Assembly (NCBI RefSeq): GCF_900497695.1
Contig: NZ_UIDD01000010.1
Coordinates: 558,001-622,000, forward strand
Direction of reading: 5' to 3'
DNA: 64,000 bases
Source of the DNA: Pseudomonas wadenswilerensis
Lineage (GTDB): Bacteria > Pseudomonadota > Gammaproteobacteria > Pseudomonadales > Pseudomonadaceae
The notes beneath the pieces are model-generated. The model was not told the origin of the DNA and did not search any database. It saw only the letters and a list, made by a program, of their open reading frames with translations. Position numbers and translations under genes: made by a program. Below are positions 22,494-31,882 of the stretch, one piece after another; within the stretch, counting starts at the first letter, position 1, and every line of letters begins with the position of its first letter.

Positions 22494-23552
22494 TCAGGCG
22501 TTACCGGACAGCTTCATCCGCGCCGCCTGGGTAAAGTCGAGCATGCGCTTGAGCGGCTTGATCGCCTGAGGGATCAGCGCCGGCTCGACGAAGATCTCGT
22601 TGCTGCCTTCACGCAGGCACTGCAAGGTACGCTCCAGGGTATTCATCGCCATCCACGGGCAATGCGCGCAACTGCGGCAAGCCGCGCCGTTACCGGCGGT
22701 GGGCGCTTCGATGAAGATCTTGTCGGGGCACAGCTGCTGCATCTTGTAGAAGATGCCGCGGTCGGTGGCGACGATGAAGGTCTTGTTCGGCAGGGTTTGC
22801 GCCGCGGCAATCAGCTGGCTGGTGGAACCGACCGCATCGGCCAGGTCAATCACCGCCTCAGGCGATTCCGGGTGCACCAGAATCGCCGCATCCGGGTACA
22901 GCGCCTTCATGTCGGCCAACTGGCGCGACTTGAACTCTTCGTGAACGATGCAGGCACCGTCCCACAGCAGCATGTCGGCACCGGTCTGTTTCTGGATATA
23001 GCGGCCCAGGTGCTGGTCCGGGCCCCAGATGATGGTCTCGCCGTTATCCATCAGGCTTTCGACGATTTCCAGCGCGCAGCTGGAGGTCACTACCCAGTCA
23101 GCTCGGGCCTTGACCGCCGCCGAGGTGTTGGCATACACCACCACGGTGCGTTCGGGGTGCTTGTCGCAGAACGCCGAGAACTCTTCAACCGGGCAGCCGA
23201 GATCGAGCGAGCAAGTCGCCTCGAGGGTCGGCATCAGCACGCGCTTTTCCGGAGTGAGGATCTTGGCCGTCTCGCCCATGAAGCGCACACCGGCCACCAC
23301 CACGGTCGTGGCTGCGTGGTTCTTGCCAAAGCGGGCCATTTCCAGCGAGTCGGACACACAGCCTCCGGTTTCCTCGGCCAGGGCCTGGATCACCGGGTCG
23401 CAATAGTAATGGGCAACCAGCACCGCATTTTGCGCCTTGAGCTCGGCGGCGATGGCGGCACGGTAGTCGGCCTCTTGCTCGGGCGTCAGCGGCTTGGGCT
23501 GCTTGGCATCGAGGTGAGCCTGGACGAGAAGGCGTTCGGAAATCTGGGTCAT
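22494..23552 (-). CDS. nadA: Quinolinate synthase A
   Basis: A 352-residue iron-sulfur enzyme. It condenses iminoaspartate with dihydroxyacetone phosphate to quinolinate in NAD synthesis. Cysteines in EATCSLDLGCP (around 114), the central SSCALEIVES and the C-terminal CRSCAHCPWMAMN block are the likely [4Fe-4S] ligands; VAHYYCDPVIQ is the N-terminal substrate loop. The ATG at 23552 is preferred to 23654, whose extra residues are proline/alanine-rich and not family-like. Confidence 0.95.
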   Translation of the reverse strand: MTQISERLLVQAHLDAKQPKPLTPEQEADYRAAIAAELKAQNAVLVAHYYCDPVIQALAEETGGCVSDSLEMARFGKNHAATTVVVAGVRFMGETAKILTPEKRVLMPTLEATCSLDLGCPVEEFSAFCDKHPERTVVVYANTSAAVKARADWVVTSSCALEIVESLMDNGETIIWGPDQHLGRYIQKQTGADMLLWDGACIVHEEFKSRQLADMKALYPDAAILVHPESPEAVIDLADAVGSTSQLIAAAQTLPNKTFIVATDRGIFYKMQQLCPDKIFIEAPTAGNGAACRSCAHCPWMAMNTLERTLQCLREGSNEIFVEPALIPQAIKPLKRMLDFTQAARMKLSGNA

Positions 23553-23749
23553 GATCGCTGGACCTGCAGGCGCTTGAGCGCGTAAGTCGAGTGTATCACC
23601 GAGCCCTGGCAAATCGGCTACAGGCTCCGCAGGCAGGGCGAAACAGCCTTGCACACAGAACCACGGACCAGCTGCGGCCTCGGGTTTTTATAGGATGCCG
23701 AAGGCTACAGATAATCGGATGAATTCAAAAGGTTTTTTTAGTGAAACAA

Positions 23750-23771
23750 GCCCGGGGCGGGCGCCCCGGGC
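23750..23771. terminator. Hairpin terminator after YdgA-like gene
   Basis: GCCCGGGGCG and CGCCCCGGGC form a 10-bp GC stem just downstream of the minus-strand stop at 23779; the T-rich tail on the minus strand is weak. Confidence 0.5.
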
Positions 23772-23778
23772 CTGAACA

Positions 23779-25275
23779 TCAACCGCCTGTCGCCTGCATG
23801 GCGCTGGCATTGGCCATGATCACGCTGGCGAACTGCTCGACGGTCATCTTCTGGCCGTTGAAGTCGACCATGCCATCGGCATAGTGCAGCGTGGTAACGA
23901 TGTCGTTGCCCTCGACCTTGGCCATCTGGCTTTGCACCGCCATCATGCTGACCATTTCCCCGGCCTGGGCCGCTTGCTGAGAGACGATGGCAGCATCGGT
24001 CTGGCCTTCGAACTGCGCCTGCAGGGTCGCCAGGTCACCGATCATCGGCTTGGACAGCGACAGCTTGCTCTGCAGCTGGGTGATCAACTGCTTGTACAGC
24101 TCCTGCGGTGGCAACTCCAGAGAACTCGGGTTGGCCAGGTCAACGCTGAAGTTGAAACGGCTTTCGCCATTGGCAGTCTTGAACGACAGGTTCTCCAGGG
24201 CGATCTGCGGCTTGGCCGCCAGCAGACGCTGCACATCGCTGCGCACCTGGGCCGTTTCGGCCTCGGTCATCGCCAGGTCCGGCATGCCTTCACCTTCGGC
24301 AGCGGCCTTTTGGAACTCCGGCAGGCGGCTCTGGTACCAGCCGATCAGCGCCTGCATGGCCGGGATGTCGAGACGCTTGAGGCTCCAGACCATCTCGCCG
24401 GCACCGATAGCCTTGCCGTCGAAGTTGATGTCGGCAACCTTGTATTCCATGCGCACCGAGAGCTTGTCACCGTCGTTCTTGTACTCGTTGTTCTGCGCCA
24501 GGCCCTTGAGCGCCAGGACCTTCTGCTCGTCGCCGAAGGTCGCGACCGTGTCAGCCACGGCCATGTCCATCTTGCCGACATAGAAGCCGAACGGCGTCTT
24601 GGTCATGTCGCCGGTCAGGCTCAGGCCCTTGATCTCGACTTTCAGCACTTTGCTGTCGGGGTCGACCAGGTTCAGGCTCAGGCCGGCCGACTGGCCGGTG
24701 AGTTGCACATGTTCGGCGCCTTCGTTGCCGTGGCCACTGACTTCAAACCCGGAGAACTTCAGCGACGAGCCGTCCTTGCTCCACTCGATCGGCGCCACCT
24801 GGAAAGCACTGTCCATCGAGCGATCGTAGCCGTAGGCAACCTGGCCTTGCAGCGGCGAAACGTCCTTGGTCAGGGCGAACCAGTCAGCGGTGGCAGCGTC
24901 TTTTTCCAGGGCGTAGTGGCTGGCAGCCATGACCGGCATCAGTTTCAGTGCCTTGACCCGCGACAGCGGAAACGGCCCGTGTTCGATCTGGTCGACAAAA
25001 TTCAGCTCGAAACTTTTGCTTTCTTCACCAACCTGCAGGTTCTGCACCTTGAGGCGGTATTTGGCGGTACTGCTGAACAGACGGCTGTCCAGCGATACCA
25101 GTTGCAGCTCCATAGTGGTTTCCATGCCCAGCAGCGCCTGCTTGGTCTGGGCATTGGATTCGGCGATGGTGGTTTCGAGCACGCCGGGCAATTGCTTGCC
25201 GGTGTACCAGGCACCCGCGGTGCATGCCGCTGCCACTACCACTGCGAGGCCGAGTACGCCTGTAGATTTCTTCAT
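23779..25275 (-). CDS. YdgA-like (DUF945) envelope protein
   Basis: A 498-residue protein. It has an N-terminal membrane anchor or signal at about residues 6-25 (VLGLAVVVAAACTAGAWYTG), then QTKQALLG and a long beta-rich periplasmic body, as in the DUF945/YdgA family. The C-terminus contains ATLQAQFEGQTDA and FASVIMANASAM. The function is unknown; the layout is like AsmA-type envelope proteins. The ATG at 25275 has a GGAAG site; an in-frame ATG six codons upstream is possible. Single gene with its own terminator. Confidence 0.8.
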   Translation of the reverse strand: MKKSTGVLGLAVVVAAACTAGAWYTGKQLPGVLETTIAESNAQTKQALLGMETTMELQLVSLDSRLFSSTAKYRLKVQNLQVGEESKSFELNFVDQIEHGPFPLSRVKALKLMPVMAASHYALEKDAATADWFALTKDVSPLQGQVAYGYDRSMDSAFQVAPIEWSKDGSSLKFSGFEVSGHGNEGAEHVQLTGQSAGLSLNLVDPDSKVLKVEIKGLSLTGDMTKTPFGFYVGKMDMAVADTVATFGDEQKVLALKGLAQNNEYKNDGDKLSVRMEYKVADINFDGKAIGAGEMVWSLKRLDIPAMQALIGWYQSRLPEFQKAAAEGEGMPDLAMTEAETAQVRSDVQRLLAAKPQIALENLSFKTANGESRFNFSVDLANPSSLELPPQELYKQLITQLQSKLSLSKPMIGDLATLQAQFEGQTDAAIVSQQAAQAGEMVSMMAVQSQMAKVEGNDIVTTLHYADGMVDFNGQKMTVEQFASVIMANASAMQATGG

Positions 25276-25329
25276 GAATTGTTTCGCTTCCATTTGTAGA
25301 GAGTTGTTGCTTTGGCTAAGCCTTGCGGC

Positions 25330-26199
25330 CTATTCGTTGACGTCCATGTACTCGCGGGCCCAGACGATGTAGTCGTCCGGCTGCGTGTAGGTATGGGTGA
25401 GTTCGGTGGCGCTCAGGTCCGAGGTGCTGCAGGTGATGCCGCGCTGCTCGCGCAGGCAGTCGTAGGTGGCCTTGATCGCGGCAAAGTAGGCGCCATGACC
25501 ATCGACGGCAATGCGCACACCCAGCTCGGCCAGGCGCGCATCATCATGCAATTGCGGGTTGCCGTAGGTCACCAGCATCAGCGGCACGCTCAGGTGTGCG
25601 GCGATCTGTTCCAGGTGCTCGAAGTCGCGGATGCCGACAATGCACAAGGCGTCAGCGCCAGCGTTCTGGTAGGCCACGGTGCGGGCGATGACTTCTTCGG
25701 TAGGAATCAGCGCCGCGTTGGTGCGGGCAATGATCGACAGCTCAGGGTCAACCCGCGCCTCCAGCGCTGCACGGATCTTGCCGACGCCTTCGGCGATGCT
25801 GATCAGGTCGGTGGACTTGCGCCCGAACTGGGCCGGGAGCAGGGTGTCCTCGATGGTCAGCGCGGCAATCCCGGCACGCTCAAGTTCGGTCACCGTACGC
25901 ATCACGTTGAGCGCGTTGCCATAGCCGTGGTCGGCGTCGGCGATCACCGGCAACTGGGCCACCCGGCCGATCCGCGTCGCCTGCTCGGCGAATTCGCTGA
26001 GGCTGATCAAGGCAAAGTCAGGGGCGGCCAGCACCTGCAGGGAGGCTACCGAGCCCCCGAGGATACCCACCTCGAAGCCCAGATCGGCGGCGATACGCGC
26101 CGACATCGGGTCGAACACGGAGGCGGTGTGGTAGCAGGCAGGGGAGGCAAGCAGTTGACGGAACGCGCGACGCAGGTCTTGGTGGGAGGCTCTTGGCAT
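25330..26199 (-). CDS. Oxaloacetate decarboxylase, PEP mutase/isocitrate lyase family
   Basis: A 289-residue cytosolic enzyme very close in pattern to the Pseudomonas oxaloacetate decarboxylase characterised from PA4872: SVFDPMSARIAADLGFEVGI, LPVIADADHGYGNALNVMRT (metal site DxD) and IEDTLLPAQFGRKSTDL (gate loop). It should convert oxaloacetate to pyruvate and CO2 with Mg2+. Isocitrate lyase-type KKCGH is absent, so cleavage of C-C bonds of methylisocitrate is unlikely. It is transcribed toward the ydgA-like gene and downstream of the AraC regulator. Confidence 0.87.
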   Translation of the reverse strand: MPRASHQDLRRAFRQLLASPACYHTASVFDPMSARIAADLGFEVGILGGSVASLQVLAAPDFALISLSEFAEQATRIGRVAQLPVIADADHGYGNALNVMRTVTELERAGIAALTIEDTLLPAQFGRKSTDLISIAEGVGKIRAALEARVDPELSIIARTNAALIPTEEVIARTVAYQNAGADALCIVGIRDFEHLEQIAAHLSVPLMLVTYGNPQLHDDARLAELGVRIAVDGHGAYFAAIKATYDCLREQRGITCSTSDLSATELTHTYTQPDDYIVWAREYMDVNE

Positions 26200-26252
26200 G
26201 GTCTTTCCAGGCTATCGACTTCATTTAGTAGGTCGAACATTACCACTGGTGG

Positions 26253-27167
26253 CTATCTGACTGACAGCGCCGCGCGTTTGAGGGTCTCGCTGGGCAGTTC
26301 CTTGAACAGCTTGCGGTAGCTGTCGGAAAACCGCCCCAGGTGCCAGAACGACCAGTGCATGGCCACCTCGGCGACGGTGGTGTCGCTGGGCCCGCAACTG
26401 AGCAGTTCTCGCCGTGCACTGTTGAGCCGGCGCAGGCGCAACCACTGCGCCGGGGCCATGCCGGTGAAAGTCTTGAAGGCATGCTGCAACTGGCGCAAGG
26501 ACACCCCGGCGACCTGCGAAAGCTCCATCAGGTTAAGCGTTTCTTCCGGACAGTCCGCCGCCCATTCACCGACTTTACGCATGATCGCCCGTTCCTCGGT
26601 ACGCCGCCATAACGCCCCGCGATCGAGGCAGATGCACGCATTATCGAGGATGAACAGGCAGTCTTCGAGCAGCTGTTCGGCCAGTGCATCCTGGCTTGGC
26701 GGGTCGATGGTCTGCGAGATGCGCGTGAGCGTCCCGCTCAGCCAGCGGCTGAACAGCTCGTTCTGCATCGAGTTCAGCGGCGCCATGAACAGCCCGTCGA
26801 GGCGGGCGATGTCCAGGCCGTGGCGCTGGACGAATTCCGGGCCGAACACCACGGCCACTTCCTGGTAGTTCTCCGGAGTGATCCAGATGTTGCGGCTTTC
26901 GCCATTGAGCACGTAGAGGCTGTGGTCGCTGCGGTCGAAACAGAACGCCAGGGAGCCGGCCGGCGCACTGAAGTTCTGCTCGACCCGGGTGTTCATGCAC
27001 TCCTCGTAGATCTCCACGCCGTGCAGGTCGAGGCAGCGCAGCTGACCGGCGAAATGCCCGGGAGACATCTGTTGGTAGTGCTGGGTCCAGCCCGGGGTGG
27101 CACGGACCTGTTCGGTGACATCGGCGGTGTTGAAAGCTTGGACCCGCAAAGGCGTTGACGCTGTCAT
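26253..27167 (-). CDS. AraC-family transcriptional regulator
   Basis: A 304-residue regulator. The C-terminal double HTH spans about 205-300: LNLMELSQVAGVSLRQLQHA, FKTFTGMAPAQWLRLRRLN, then VAEVAMHWSFWHLGRFSDSY. The N-terminal 180 residues form a cupin-like sensing domain (FSAPAGSLAFCFDRSDHSLY). The ATG at 27167 has an AGAGCAGC site; 27242 is rejected. It is divergent from the PuuA-like gene, so it may control the polyamine genes; ligand and sites are unknown. Confidence 0.85.
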   Translation of the reverse strand: MTASTPLRVQAFNTADVTEQVRATPGWTQHYQQMSPGHFAGQLRCLDLHGVEIYEECMNTRVEQNFSAPAGSLAFCFDRSDHSLYVLNGESRNIWITPENYQEVAVVFGPEFVQRHGLDIARLDGLFMAPLNSMQNELFSRWLSGTLTRISQTIDPPSQDALAEQLLEDCLFILDNACICLDRGALWRRTEERAIMRKVGEWAADCPEETLNLMELSQVAGVSLRQLQHAFKTFTGMAPAQWLRLRRLNSARRELLSCGPSDTTVAEVAMHWSFWHLGRFSDSYRKLFKELPSETLKRAALSVR

Positions 27168-27341
27168 GAGCTGCTCTTTATGCACTCTTTTGGTGCATTT
27201 TAGTCTTGCTGAAAGTGGATAGATCGAATGCGCAAGCGTCACCCAAGATAGACCTCAACGCGCTACAGGGGAAGCCGCTTGGGTGGCAAGCCGGTCGCAA
27301 CTGCCGGTCCTGGCGTGGATAAAACCAACAACGAGGTCTTT

Positions 27342-28700
27342 ATGAATGCCCCTTTCGATCAGCTGTCTGCGTGGCTGAAAGAACACAAGATTACCGAAGT
27401 CGAGTGCGTGGTCAGTGATCTGACCGGTATCGCCCGCGGCAAGATCGCACCGACCAACAAGTTCCTGCATGAACGAGGCATGCGCCTGCCGGAAAGTGTG
27501 CTTCTGCAAACGGTAACCGGGGACTTTGTCGACGACGACATCTACTACGACCTGCTCGATCCTGCCGATATCGACATGGTCTGCCGCCCGGATTCAGCGG
27601 CGGTGTATGTGGTGCCATGGGCCATCGAGCCGACCGCCGTGGTCATTCACGACACCTTCGACAAACAGGGCAACCCGATCGAACTGTCGCCACGCAACGT
27701 GCTCAAGAAAGTCCTCAAGCTCTACACCGACAAGGGCTGGCAGCCGATCGTCGCCCCGGAGATGGAGTTCTACCTGACCCAGCGCTGCGAAGACCCGGAC
27801 TTGCCGCTGCAAGCGCCACTGGGCCGCTCGGGCCGCGCCGAAAGCGGCCGGCAGTCGTTCTCGATCGATGCCGCCAACGAATTCGACCCGCTGTTCGAAG
27901 ACGTCTACGATTGGTGCGAAGCCCAGGGCCTGGACCTCGACACGCTGATTCACGAAGACGGCCCGGCGCAGATGGAAATCAACTTCCGTCACGGCGACGC
28001 CCTTGACCTTGCCGATCAGATCACGGTGTTCAAGCGCACCATGCGCGAGGCCGCGCTCAAGCACAACGTCACCGCCACCTTCATGGCCAAACCGGTGGGT
28101 GACGAGCCGGGCAGCGCCATGCACCTGCACCAGAGCGTGATCGACATCGCCACCGGCAAGCCGATCTTCGTCGACGACAACGGGCAGATGAGCGAGCTGT
28201 TTTTGCATCACATCGGCGGCCTGCAGAAGTACATCCCCAAAGTGCTGCCGATGTTCGCCCCCAACGTCAACTCGTTCCGGCGCTTCCTGCCCGACACGTC
28301 GGCGCCGGTCAACGTCGAATGGGGTGAAGAGAACCGCACCGTGGGCTTGCGCGTGCCGACTTCCAGCCCCGAGGCCATGCGCGTGGAAAACCGCCTGCCG
28401 GGCGCCGATGCCAACCCCTACCTGGCGATTGCCGCCAGCCTGCTGTGCGGCTACCTGGGCATGGTCGAGAAGATCAACCCCAGCGCCCCGGTGCAGGGCC
28501 GCGCCTACGAACGGCGCAACCTGCGCCTGCCGATCACCATCGAAGACGCACTGGCGCACATGGAGGACTGCCCGACCATCGAGCAGTACCTGGGCAGCAA
28601 GTTCGTGCGCGGCTATGTGGCGGTCAAGCGCGCCGAGCACGAGAACTTCAAACGGGTGATCAGTTCCTGGGAGCGCGAGTTCCTGCTGCTCAGCGTTTGA
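27342..28700 (+). CDS. Glutamine synthetase-family enzyme, PuuA/PauA-like gamma-glutamylpolyamine synthetase
   Basis: A 452-residue protein with the glutamine synthetase fold: FYLTQR after EMEF (metal-binding Glu), EDGPAQMEINFRHGD, FMAKPVGDEPGSAMHLHQSV (catalytic centre) and EENRTVGLRVP. It is shorter than housekeeping GlnA and lacks its adenylylation-loop region. With a polyamine-binding protein and a PuuB-like oxidase downstream it most probably ligates glutamate to putrescine or another polyamine. Pseudomonas has several such paralogues, so the preferred amine is open. Confidence 0.85.
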   Translation: MNAPFDQLSAWLKEHKITEVECVVSDLTGIARGKIAPTNKFLHERGMRLPESVLLQTVTGDFVDDDIYYDLLDPADIDMVCRPDSAAVYVVPWAIEPTAVVIHDTFDKQGNPIELSPRNVLKKVLKLYTDKGWQPIVAPEMEFYLTQRCEDPDLPLQAPLGRSGRAESGRQSFSIDAANEFDPLFEDVYDWCEAQGLDLDTLIHEDGPAQMEINFRHGDALDLADQITVFKRTMREAALKHNVTATFMAKPVGDEPGSAMHLHQSVIDIATGKPIFVDDNGQMSELFLHHIGGLQKYIPKVLPMFAPNVNSFRRFLPDTSAPVNVEWGEENRTVGLRVPTSSPEAMRVENRLPGADANPYLAIAASLLCGYLGMVEKINPSAPVQGRAYERRNLRLPITIEDALAHMEDCPTIEQYLGSKFVRGYVAVKRAEHENFKRVISSWEREFLLLSV

Positions 28701-28750
28701 GCCCGACCTTGTAACAAGTATCGAAAACAACAATTCGAAAAGGTGTCGAT

Positions 28751-29839
28751 ATGCGTCCCATGAAAACAGTCGTTACTGCAACCCTGGCGCTGCTGGTCAG
28801 CGCCGCGGCCCAGGCCCAGCCCAGTGTCAGCGTGTACAACTGGACCGACTACATCGGTGAAACGACCCTGGCGGATTTCCAGGGCAGCACCGGTATCAAG
28901 GTCATCTACGACGTGTTCGACTCCAACGAAACCCTGGAAGGCAAGTTGCTGGCCGGCCGCACCGGCTACGACGTGGTCGTGCCTTCCAACCACTTCCTGG
29001 CCCGTCAGGTCGAAGCCGGGGCCTTTCTGAAACTGGACCGCGAGCAGCTACCGAATTGGAAGAACCTCGACCCGGTGCTGCTCAAGGCTCTGCAGGAGAA
29101 CGACGCCGACAACCAGCACTCAGTGCCCTACCTGTGGGGTACCAACGGCATCGGCTACAACGTCGACAAGGTCAAGCAGGTGCTGGGCGTTGATCACATC
29201 GACTCCTGGGCGGTGATGTTCGAGCCCGAGAACCTGAAAAAACTCAGCCAGTGCGGCGTGTCATTCATGGATTCGGCCGACGAGCTGTTCCCGGCAATCC
29301 TCAACTACATGGGCATGGACCCACGCAGCAACAAGCCTGAAGACTACAAGAAGGCCGAGGCCAAACTGCTGACCCTGCGCCCCTACATCACCTACTTCCA
29401 CTCGTCCAAGTACGTCTCGGACCTGGCCAACGGCGATATCTGCGTAGCCTTCGGCTATTCGGGCGACGTGTTCCAGGCCGCCAACCGCGCCAAGGAAGCC
29501 AAGAACGGCGTCAACATCGCCTACGCCATTCCCAAGGAAGGCAGCAACCTGTGGTTCGACCTGCTGGCCATCCCCTCCGACGCCAGCAACCCTAAGGAGG
29601 CCTATGCCTTCATCAACTACCTGCTCGACCCGAAGGTGATCGCCAAGGTCAGCGGCGTGGTCGGCTATGCCAACGCCAACCCGCCGGCCAAGCAGTACAT
29701 GGATGCCGAACTGGTCAACAACCCCGAGGTGTACCCGCCGCAAGAGGTGCTGGACAAGCTGTATGTCTCCAACACCCCGACGCCGGCGATCATGCGCCTG
29801 ATGACCCGCTCCTGGAGCAAAGTGAAGTCGAACAAATGA
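28751..29839 (+). CDS. Polyamine ABC transporter substrate-binding protein
   Basis: A 362-residue periplasmic protein with a signal peptide (TATLALLVSAAAQA, cleavage about residue 22). SVYNWTDYIGETTLADF is the mature start of PotF/SpuD-type proteins; WTDY, the DSNETLEGKLLAGRTGYD strand-helix and PYLWGTNGIGYN line the polyamine pocket. It would bind putrescine or spermidine. No permease or ATPase is adjacent, so it must share a transporter encoded elsewhere. It lies 50 bases after the synthetase and overlaps the oxidase start by 4 bases. Confidence 0.9.
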   Translation: MRPMKTVVTATLALLVSAAAQAQPSVSVYNWTDYIGETTLADFQGSTGIKVIYDVFDSNETLEGKLLAGRTGYDVVVPSNHFLARQVEAGAFLKLDREQLPNWKNLDPVLLKALQENDADNQHSVPYLWGTNGIGYNVDKVKQVLGVDHIDSWAVMFEPENLKKLSQCGVSFMDSADELFPAILNYMGMDPRSNKPEDYKKAEAKLLTLRPYITYFHSSKYVSDLANGDICVAFGYSGDVFQAANRAKEAKNGVNIAYAIPKEGSNLWFDLLAIPSDASNPKEAYAFINYLLDPKVIAKVSGVVGYANANPPAKQYMDAELVNNPEVYPPQEVLDKLYVSNTPTPAIMRLMTRSWSKVKSNK

Positions 29840-31134
29840 ACCAGTACACCTCTGAACACGCCCGCTCCTACTACAGCGCCACGGCCCACAAGCTGGCGGC
29901 CTACCCTGCCCTGGGCGCCGAGTTGCAGGCTGATGTCTGCGTGATCGGCGGCGGCTTTACCGGGGTCAACTGCGCCATCGAACTGGCTCAGCGCGGGCTC
30001 TCGGTGATCCTCCTGGAAGCCCGGCGCATCGGCTGGGGCGCCAGCGGTCGCAACGGCGGCCAGTTGATTCGCGGTATCGGCCACGAGGTCGAGGGCTTTG
30101 CCCGCTACGTCGGCCAGGACGGGGTGAAGTACCTGCAACGCGCCGGCATCGAATCGGTCGAAGTAGTGGCCGAGCGCATCCGCGCGCACGGCATCGATTG
30201 CGACCTGCGCTGGGGTTTTTGCGAACTGGCCAACACCCCGGCGCAGTTTGCCGCCTTCCGTGCCGAGCAGCAGAGTCTGGCCGAGCTGGACTATCGCCAT
30301 GAAACACAATTGGTCGGGCCCGGGCAGATGCATCAGGTGGTCGCCTCCGACGTCTATGCCGGCGGCCTGATCGACCGCGGTTCGGGCCATCTGCATCCGC
30401 TCAACCTGGTGCTTGGCGAGGCGCGCGTGGCCGAGTCCCTCGGCGTACGTATCTTCGAACAGAGCGCGGTGCTGGAGATCAGCCATGGCGCCACCGTGCA
30501 GCTACGCACCCGCCACGGCACGGTTCGCGCCGGCAGCCTGGTGCTGGCCTGCAACGCCCACCTGGATGAACTCGAGCCGCGCTTGAGCGGCAAGGTACTG
30601 CCCGCCGGCAGCTACATCATCGCCACCGAGCCGTTGTCACAGACGCAGGCCGAGCAATTGATTCCGCAGAACCTGTCGCTGTGCGACCAGAAGGTCGGTC
30701 TGGACTATTATCGGCTGTCTGCCGACCGGCGCCTGCTGTTCGGGGGCGCCTGCCACTACTCCGGGCGCGATCCTGCAGACATCGCCGCCTACATGAAGCC
30801 GAAGATGCTCAAGGTATTCCCGCAACTGGCGGACACCCGCATCGACTTTCAGTGGGGCGGCAAGATCGGCATCACCGCCAATCGCTTCCCCCAGGTCGGC
30901 CGCCTGCAGCAGCACCCGAACGTGTTCTATGCCCAGGGCTACAGCGGCCATGGCCTGAACGTCACCCATTGGACCGCGCGGCTATTGGCCGAGGCCATTC
31001 ATGCCGGGCACAGCCAGGGCCTGGATGTGTTCAGCGCCGTGCCGCACCTGACCTTCCCGGGTGGCAAGGCCCTGCGCTCGCCACTGCTGGCCCTGGGGAT
31101 GTTCTGGTACCGCCTGCGTGAGGTGCTGGGCTAA
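29836..31134 (+). CDS. FAD-dependent gamma-glutamylpolyamine oxidoreductase (PuuB/PauB-like)
   Basis: A 432-residue DAO-type flavoprotein. The FAD dinucleotide fold is VCVIGGGFTGVNCAIELAQR at about residues 34-53, followed by LLEARRIGWGASGRNGGQLI. The C-terminal FAD loop reads QGYSGHGLNVTHWTARLLAE. PuuB enzymes oxidise gamma-glutamylputrescine to the aldehyde, the step after PuuA. The start overlaps the stop of the binding-protein gene (ATGA), so the three genes form one operon. Confidence 0.88.
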   Translation: MNQYTSEHARSYYSATAHKLAAYPALGAELQADVCVIGGGFTGVNCAIELAQRGLSVILLEARRIGWGASGRNGGQLIRGIGHEVEGFARYVGQDGVKYLQRAGIESVEVVAERIRAHGIDCDLRWGFCELANTPAQFAAFRAEQQSLAELDYRHETQLVGPGQMHQVVASDVYAGGLIDRGSGHLHPLNLVLGEARVAESLGVRIFEQSAVLEISHGATVQLRTRHGTVRAGSLVLACNAHLDELEPRLSGKVLPAGSYIIATEPLSQTQAEQLIPQNLSLCDQKVGLDYYRLSADRRLLFGGACHYSGRDPADIAAYMKPKMLKVFPQLADTRIDFQWGGKIGITANRFPQVGRLQQHPNVFYAQGYSGHGLNVTHWTARLLAEAIHAGHSQGLDVFSAVPHLTFPGGKALRSPLLALGMFWYRLREVLG

Positions 31135-31135
31135 C

Positions 31136-31861
31136 TCAGCCGGCCGCCGGCAACACGCTCAGCGGGTCGATCGGCTTGCCGCTCTGGCGGATCTCGAAGT
31201 ACAGCTGCACCCGGTCGGTGTCCAGGTCGCCGGCTTCGGCGATCTTCTGGCCCTTGCTGACGGTCTGGCCTTCCTTGACCAGCAACTTGCTGTTGTGACC
31301 GTAGACGCTGGCATGGGAGGTGCCGTGCTGGAGGATGATCAGGTTGCCGTAACCACGGATGTTCGTCGCGAACGCCACCTTGCCGCCGAGGCTGGCGTAC
31401 ACCGGCTGGCCCGGAGTGGCGGCGATGCGAATGCCCTTGTTGAGCTTGTCGGCGGACGAGTAGCGGCGGATCACAGTGCCCTGCAGCGGCCACGCCCACC
31501 CGCGCAGGGTGACCTTGGTGGCCGGCGCCACGGGCCTGGCCTTGCTGGCACTGCTGGTGCTACGGGTGGTGGTGGTGCGCGTGGTGGTTTTCGAACCACC
31601 GAAACGAATGGTCTGGCCGACATTCACCGCATAGGGCGCGCTGATGCCGTTGTAACGCGCAAGCTCCTTGAAGCTCCAGCCATGGCGCGAGGCGATCGAA
31701 TACAGGGTATCGCCGCGCTTGACCTTGTAGGTGCCGGCCACGACTTTGTTGGCAGAGGTACCGGGGCTTGGGGAATGCGAACTGCATGCGGACATCGCCA
31801 GCATTACGGCGATCAGAACAAACCTGAAAAACACACCACTTCCTTTTCCCGGAGACGCCAT
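31136..31861 (-). CDS. LysM-M23 peptidoglycan-associated lipoprotein (NlpD-like)
   Basis: A 241-residue lipoprotein. The signal FVLIAVMLAMSACSSH has a lipobox with Cys26. A LysM domain lies at about 45-90 (YKVKRGDTLYSIASRHGWSF) and an M23 domain at about 120-235 (LQGTVIRRYSSADKLNKGIR, LIILQHGTSHASVYGHNSKL). The usual zinc ligands HxxxD and HxH are incompletely present (ADKLNKG, YGHNSK), so like NlpD it may be a non-catalytic amidase activator. It faces the oxidase gene with a one-base gap. Confidence 0.85.
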   Translation of the reverse strand: MASPGKGSGVFFRFVLIAVMLAMSACSSHSPSPGTSANKVVAGTYKVKRGDTLYSIASRHGWSFKELARYNGISAPYAVNVGQTIRFGGSKTTTRTTTTRSTSSASKARPVAPATKVTLRGWAWPLQGTVIRRYSSADKLNKGIRIAATPGQPVYASLGGKVAFATNIRGYGNLIILQHGTSHASVYGHNSKLLVKEGQTVSKGQKIAEAGDLDTDRVQLYFEIRQSGKPIDPLSVLPAAG

Positions 31862-31882
31862 TGACGAGGGCGCTACTATAAA

